A DNA stretch of 64,000 nt. Source: Symbiodinium natans. Its lineage: Eukaryota; Sar; Dinophyceae; Suessiales; Symbiodiniaceae. Made by a program: the position numbers and the translations under genes. Where the stretch lies: contig CAJNDS010002410.1 in the NCBI GenBank assembly GCA_905221605.1, positions 209,252 through 273,251 of the forward strand, in the 5' to 3' direction. This document shows positions 59,301 to 64,000 of the stretch, piece after piece; the stretch's first letter is position 1, and every line of letters begins with the position of its first letter. The notes beneath the pieces are model-generated. The model saw nothing but the letters and a program-made list of their open reading frames with translations, was not told the DNA's origin and did no database searches.

Positions 59301-59564
59301 CACGCACGCACACACGCACACACGCACACACGCACACACGCACACACGCGCACACGCGCCCACACGCACACACGCACACACGCGCCCACGCGCCCACACG
59401 CACACACGCACACACGCACACACGCACACGCACACACGCACACACGCACACACACAGACACAGACACAGACACAGACACAGACACAGACACAGACACAAA
59501 GACACAAAGACACAAAGACACAAAGACACAAAGACACAGACACAAAGACACAGACACAGACACA

Positions 59565-59602
<38 letters not shown>

Positions 59603-59752
59603 GACACAGACAAAGACACAGACACAGACACAGACACAGACACAGACACAGACACAGACACAGACACAGACACAGACACAGACACAGACACAGACACAGA
59701 CACAGACACAGACACAGACACAGACACAGACACAGACACAGACACAGACACA

Positions 59753-59812
<60 letters not shown>
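59301..59812. repeat. Compound CA-rich microsatellite
   Basis: CACACGCA-type units, then (ACAGAC)n hexamers with an ACAAAG variant, a (CA)n block, a long uniform (ACAGAC)n block at about 59,600-59,757, and (CA)n again to 59,812. Long open frames through it are artefacts. Confidence 0.95.
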
Positions 59813-60187
59813 GCGCGCGCGGGTGATATATCTAATGCCGGGAAGGAATGGGAATGCACGGACATCGGGGTCATCAAGCCAACCACTTTCGACGAATTCA
59901 AACCAAGGACTGTTAGATCACGATCTCACATGGCTAGCAAGCTTGTGGCGACAGGCAAGAAAATGAAGCCAGCTTCTCTTCGCCCTTGCTTGCACTCCTT
60001 CCTGGGAATTTGCGTCTACAATTGCCCAGCCTGCACGATCCAGCACTACGGCCAGCCTCTCCTCTGCCCTTTTCCTTGACGGGTATGGATGCATTAGGAC
60101 GCCAAGCTGCGAACATGCATGATCTCACAGCATTCCGACAAATATCTCCGAAGAGCCAATGCATCCGAGAGTCCAGAAACGTCGCAC
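59813..60187. other. 3' flank of the minus-strand coiled-coil gene
   Basis: A further minus-strand exon may lie at about 59,965-60,005 (frame RSASKGEEKLA after an AG), but its borders are not convincing. Nothing else was seen. Confidence 0.2.
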
Positions 60188-62889
60188 CCGTTCATCTTCC
60201 AGACCCATGTGCTGACGCTCCTTGTCCTCGAGCTGGGCCAGGTAGGCCGCGATCTGCAGACGGAAGCTGCGATATACTGTAAGGGGCCTGACAGATTAGA
60301 ATAGTGTTTTGGGGGCTGCTTACAGAATAATTGTAAAGGGACCATCAGGGTAATACTATTCGTAATGATTCCGACCCCTGTATTACGTCACTGTTGGACC
60401 AAGAGATTTTGGCCAAGCAACATCATGACCTGCCCTGTTGCCAGCCACGGCTTTGATTTACCATACGGGGGTTCGTGACATTGGGGGGGAGGGGGTACCT
60501 TATTGGGGTTCCTTGCTATTAGGGGATCCTAGTATAGCCTACTATTTCTGCAGCAGCTTCTCCGAATTTGGGGGATCTAAATGCGCAAACCCCCGTATAC
60601 AGGGATGTCCACCAGGGCGCTGCTAAACCCAAGCTCCGGCGAACCTGGAGCTGCTTTGCACCAAGTCTGCCAACCCAATTTCCGTTGCGAAGGGAGAAGC
60701 CTGAACAGCCTTGGAGAAAGCACGCCATTTGCCTCCTTCTGCCTCTGCTCCTCCCAGCGCATGTCTTGGAGGTTCTGGCTTTCAAGCCTGGAGGCTGGAG
60801 CCGCTCCGCCATCAAAACCTGCCCTGAACCCTTAGAAGATATTAGAAGTCTAGGTCAAGTATCGTAACTATCTGATCTCAAAAGCTCAAAGAGGCTCAAG
60901 CAAGGCGCTGCAGAGCGAGCTCTTCGACTTCCCTCGTTCGTTGCTCTTCCTCCGCCATGCGGTCCCGCTCCAGCTCCTTGTTGTTGCCGACTTGCTTCCA
61001 AGGCTAGGGTTTCGAGATATCAGGGATATGGAGCTGTTGTCTGATGCGTTTGGAGACGGGACTGGAGGGGAGAGCCTCCACGGAGCTTGAAAACCGTTTA
61101 AGAGGCTCTAAATCTGAACCTGGACGTTGGGGGGTCTCCGCTCTGGGTGGTGAAGAAACAAGCTGCGGGCATCTTCAGCTTCCCCCACTCCAAACAGCAC
61201 AGACATTCAGTCCTCATATTGCAGCACGCTTTGCAAGTACTTCTTCATCATCTTCTCTTCCTGGAAGACAAGAGTATAGCCAGAGGATTGCAAACACACA
61301 CGTTCCGGTCCGCCAGGCATCAGGGTCGCAGCAGCCGTTGGAATCACTGGGGGGTCTGGGGCTCCTTCTGCATGCGCTTCAACTCATCCTTTCTGAGCTT
61401 CTTCCTCGGTACAGTACCCAACACACGTGGGGAATGTGCAGAACCAGGCCAGCAACATACCACGCCGACTCCAAATGCAACTTTGCTTCATGAGATCGTT
61501 TTCTATCCTTGGATCGTCAGGCTGGGTGCATCGCTCCACTTGCAATCTACCAGTTTAGGGTTGGGGATGGTTGAGCGTTGGGGCTCTCAACCTCGAAACC
61601 AATTGCCCATACACCTTTACAAAATCGACAGCTACACCTTCCCTCCAGGGAGTTCATCACTCATGAACACAACGATCTTTCGCAAGTTTGTGCGAAAGCT
61701 GCAGAATCATGTGGGTGCGCGACCGGCTCCGAAGTCAAGCTTCAACGCAGTATTCAACACAGTATTCAACTACAAAAGACTGAGCTCTGACCAAGTCAAG
61801 GTCTAGCATGGTCTGGTCTAGGGGCCTGGCCTAGCTTACCTCGACAACCACTTGAGATCGCGACTTCGCGACTGAGATCTAGGTTTCCGCAAATCCTTTC
61901 TACTGCATTTAAAGGGGATATGTCTGCACCAACTCCGCAAGGAATGTCAACTTCCGGAGTCTGGAAGAGCCTTCGCTGCCTTCACCCATGTACCCTGCGC
62001 ATTGCCGAGAGGCTGAAGGCGGCTGATCTCGAGAAATTCTTCGTACTCACGTTGCTGCTCCTCCTCCCTCTCCATTGCCTGTCGAAATCAGGGCTAAAAG
62101 CACATTTGCGCAAAATTCAAGGGGCGCATCAGTACAGACTTATGGCCACTTGCCTCCAACGCCTGGGCCTCGAGCATGCCATTCCTGACGCACGAAAACC
62201 AACAGTTGGGCCACCTGGAGGCTGCCTGGAGGCAACCTGGAGTGGGGGCTACCTGGGGCTACCTGGGGCTACCCTCCCCCTGTGATGGATTCTGATGGTG
62301 ATGCAACACGTGTTTGGTGCTGCTGGTGAGCCGCGGGGCGTGTGCAGAAACATCAGTTTGGCCACCAAGCTGCCAGTCTTCGACTTCTCGCTGCCGCTGC
62401 TCTTCCTTCCGCATCATGTCCAAGAACATGGCCTGGGAAGCTGCTGACGAACAGGCGAACGTGTGAACGCGTGTGACTGCATGCTGAAACTTGCTGTCTG
62501 CATGGGCTCGCAGCACGCCCATGTGCTTGGTTACTCACGTGCTCGCGTTTTTTGCCACCCGTCTAGCGACTGCTCCACAGGGATACTGCTCGGCTCCACA
62601 ACGTGGCACGCACTAACAAACGACACCGTACAGAAGCAAGCCTCCAGGCGCGCATTGGTCTCCTCCACCTCACGCTGGCGGTACCTATTCGTGTCAAAGG
62701 TTCTGCAATCAAGTTGTGTTGTTGCCACCCACCGGGCATGTTCTCACATTCTCATAGTTTAAGTATGTTACAGTAAGTTTAAGCAAAACAGTAAAGGAGT
62801 CTCGGGGGTTCCTAGAGGGCCATGAGCAGAACTGCAGGGCACTCGATCTTTGCCATGGCCTGCAGCTCTCTTGCCCGGAGCTGAGGCTC
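60188..62889 (-). CDS. Multi-exon repetitive coiled-coil protein
   Basis: Nine minus-strand exons in transcript order: 62,889-62,843 (EPQLRARELQAMAKI), 62,684-62,642 (YRQREVEETNARLE), 62,432-62,379 (AMFLDMMRKEEQRQREVE), 62,078 to about 62,031 (AMEREEEQQREYEEFL), 61,404-61,365 (KKLRKDELKRMQK), 61,260-61,213 (EEKMMKKYLQSVLQYE), 60,976-60,921 (ELERDRMAEEEQRTREVE), 60,787-60,733 (LESQNLQDMRWEEQRQKE) and 60,253-60,188 (IAAYLAQLEDKERQHMGLED). Except between the fourth and fifth, all joins keep phase. Donors are GT, GC, GA, uncertain, GA, GA, GC, GC, GT; acceptors are AG-G apart from the last (AG-A). Exons 2, 3, 4, 7 and 8 share an E-E-Q-R-Q-R-E-V-E core, so the protein seems built from duplicated exons into a long charged helix, as in structural or flagellar coiled-coil proteins. 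Both ends of the gene are missing. Function unknown. Confidence 0.7.
62225..62276. repeat. GGGGCTACCT short tandem repeat
   Basis: CTGGAGGCAACCTGGAGTGG followed by three GGGGCTACCT units, in a predicted intron of the minus-strand coiled-coil gene. Confidence 0.7.
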
Positions 62890-63352
62890 CTCACAAAGCC
62901 GGGCGACATTAGGGGTACTTTCTTGGGGTCCTTGTTAGAAGGGAACTAGTTGGGGTCTATATCCGCCGAGGCCGGAGCCCCAACCCTCCGGCGGGTTTTT
63001 TTTGACCCGAAAGGGTAGCCCCCCGAGCTGATCAGTGTCCAGCTGAGGACGACGTGCCGGGCCCCCTACCCCCGCCCCGCCCCCCACCCCTTCTTAATTC
63101 GCCTCGGTACCCTTGCCGAGGCGGCTTCGCGTTGGCGGCAAAAGTAGGAGTCCCTTTTCGTGAACCCCCATACGTACTAAGGCACGAATGCTCATGGTGG
63201 GCTGCGTGGGGCTTGGGGATAGCAGGCATGTTTGCACTCAGACTGTGCAACGACCTTTTCTGTTCGCTGCCCAAAAGGCATGTACCTCAGGCATGGGACA
63301 AAGCCCCACGACGATCCGGAATGCTGTCATCTCTCGTGTGCCATGGTGGCGC
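62890..63352. other. Intergenic stretch between two minus-strand genes
   Basis: Contains the end of the 14-3-3 transcript and possibly more 5' exons of the coiled-coil gene. A C-rich stretch at 63,060-63,090 and a T run at 62,997-63,004 were noted; no exon was supported. Confidence 0.3.
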
Positions 63353-64000
63353 TTAGGCCTGTCCTCCCTCCTGGTCGGACGTCCACAGCGTCAGGTTGTC
63401 GCGCAATAGCTGCATGATCAGCGTCGAGTCCTTGTACGAGTCCTCGGCCACATTGTCCAGCTCAGCAATGGCATCCTCGAAAGCAGTGCGCGCCATTTTG
63501 CAGGCATCATCTGGCTTAAGCAACACCTCGTACATGAAGACGGAGTAGTTCAAGGCCAAGCCAACGCGAATAGGATGCGTGACGGCCAGGTCTTTCTCGG
63601 CAATGTTCGCCGCCTCTTTGTAAGCCTCGCTTGCACTCTGCGCAGCCTTATCCTTCTCGTCATTGTCGCGGAACTCGGCAATGTAGCGATAGTAATCGGC
63701 CTTCATCTTCTGGTAGAAAACCTTTGACTCACCGGAGGTGGCCTGGGGAATCAGCTTCTTGTCCAGCAGAGTAAGAATGGTGTCGCAAATTTTCTGCAAC
63801 TCATCCTCGACCTTCTTACTGTATGTACTCCTTGGCGTAGTTGGCGTTCTCCGTGTTGCCCTTGGTAGTCTCCTTGTGCGTGACGCTGGTGATGATGCGC
63901 CAAGCAGCCCGGCGAGAGCCCACGTTGTTCTTGTAGGCCACAGACAGCAAGTTGCGCTCCTCCACGGAGAGCTCGCCGCCTGCATTACCCACATTCTTCA
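63353..64000 (-). CDS. 14-3-3 protein, C-terminal part, frame broken by a 4-bp duplication
   Basis: 14-3-3 proteins are dimeric all-helical adaptors that bind phosphoserine/threonine peptides. From the window edge the minus strand reads [20 protein letters not shown], then [18 protein letters not shown] (family signature 1) to ANYAKEY; after a frame change it continues [20 protein letters not shown] through [15 protein letters not shown] to [20 protein letters not shown] (signature 2) and a stop at 63,353. The frame breaks at the tandem TGTATGTA (63,820-63,827); one TGTA too many explains it exactly, with family length otherwise preserved. It is either a real frameshift making this copy a pseudogene, or an assembly error. 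About 40 N-terminal residues lie outside the window. No introns are present in this part. Confidence 0.9.

Noticed and set aside
59136-59966. Open frames of 216-261 codons
   Set aside because: They cross a 100-N gap and a second microsatellite; repeat artefacts.
1-64000. Bacterial-type features: operons, CRISPR arrays, ribosome binding sites, rho-independent terminators
   Set aside because: Tandem repeats here lack the spacer pattern of CRISPR, and the intron-containing genes and telomere repeats mark nuclear eukaryotic DNA.
1-64000. tRNA, rRNA, snRNA genes and a spliced-leader relict
   Set aside because: I saw no convincing cloverleaf, rRNA core or spliced-leader sequence by eye; a covariance-model scan would be needed to exclude small RNA genes.

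Overview
This is eukaryotic nuclear DNA, most likely from a dinoflagellate (Symbiodiniaceae-like); the organism is an inference. Three things point there. First, there are many interstitial tracts of the plant/alveolate telomere repeat TTTAGGG. Second, coding information sits in very short exons separated by introns of about 60-800 bases, and the donors are a mixture of GT, GC and GA while nearly every acceptor is AG followed by G; this splice code is known from dinoflagellates. Third, the families seen (FHA, phytanoyl-CoA-type dioxygenase, WD40, 14-3-3, coiled-coil proteins, retroelement RNase H) fit. Because exons are so short, most long open frames in the window are meaningless, and the real genes had to be assembled exon by exon from phase-compatible, conserved-looking pieces. 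All exon limits are predictions made by eye.

Layout. 1-15,000 is gene-free and repeat-rich: degenerate repeat copies, an interstitial telomeric tract (3.66 kb), then a tandem satellite array of about 860-900 bp units (4.4-12.2 kb). The array is interrupted at 9,420-10,070 by an inserted element with an 8-bp target duplication and internal TTTAGGG repeats. 15.1-16.5 kb (minus) is a coiled-coil gene, whose upstream side is a 1.5-kb CA-rich microsatellite. 21.7-23.4 kb (plus) encodes a protein with three FHA-like domains. 25.3-26.1 kb is an AT-rich island holding a broken DNA polymerase B relic of Polinton/Maverick-like type (minus). 27.3 kb has one exon with a sulfotransferase-like PSB motif. 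29-32.7 kb (plus) has a run of phase-0 exons including a membrane protein that resembles Orai-type calcium channels.

34.9-44 kb is mostly repeats: telomeric tracts, a hairpin-forming G-tract/C-tract tandem repeat at 37.6-38.6 kb, GGTTGGTCGG-type repeats at 38.6-39.3 kb, and a pair of inverted repeat clusters enclosing both. Only scattered possible exons occur there, with one convincing terminal exon at 41.98 kb.

45.0-47.6 kb (plus) is a coiled-coil gene with a probable membrane span. 49.4-50.8 kb (plus) is a WD40 gene. 52.6-54.6 kb (plus) is a well-resolved eight-exon Fe(II)/2-oxoglutarate dioxygenase of the PhyH family. 54.6-56 kb has unassigned plus-strand exons followed by a minus-strand retroelement RNase H relic. 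59.0-59.8 kb has a telomeric tract, a 100-base assembly gap and a second CA-rich microsatellite. 60.2-62.9 kb (minus) is a repetitive coiled-coil gene made of at least nine exons of 40-66 bases. 63.35 kb to the window end (minus) is the 3' part of a 14-3-3 gene carrying a 4-bp tandem duplication that breaks its frame. Plus-strand genes occupy the middle and minus-strand genes both ends; no functional pathway links them obviously.
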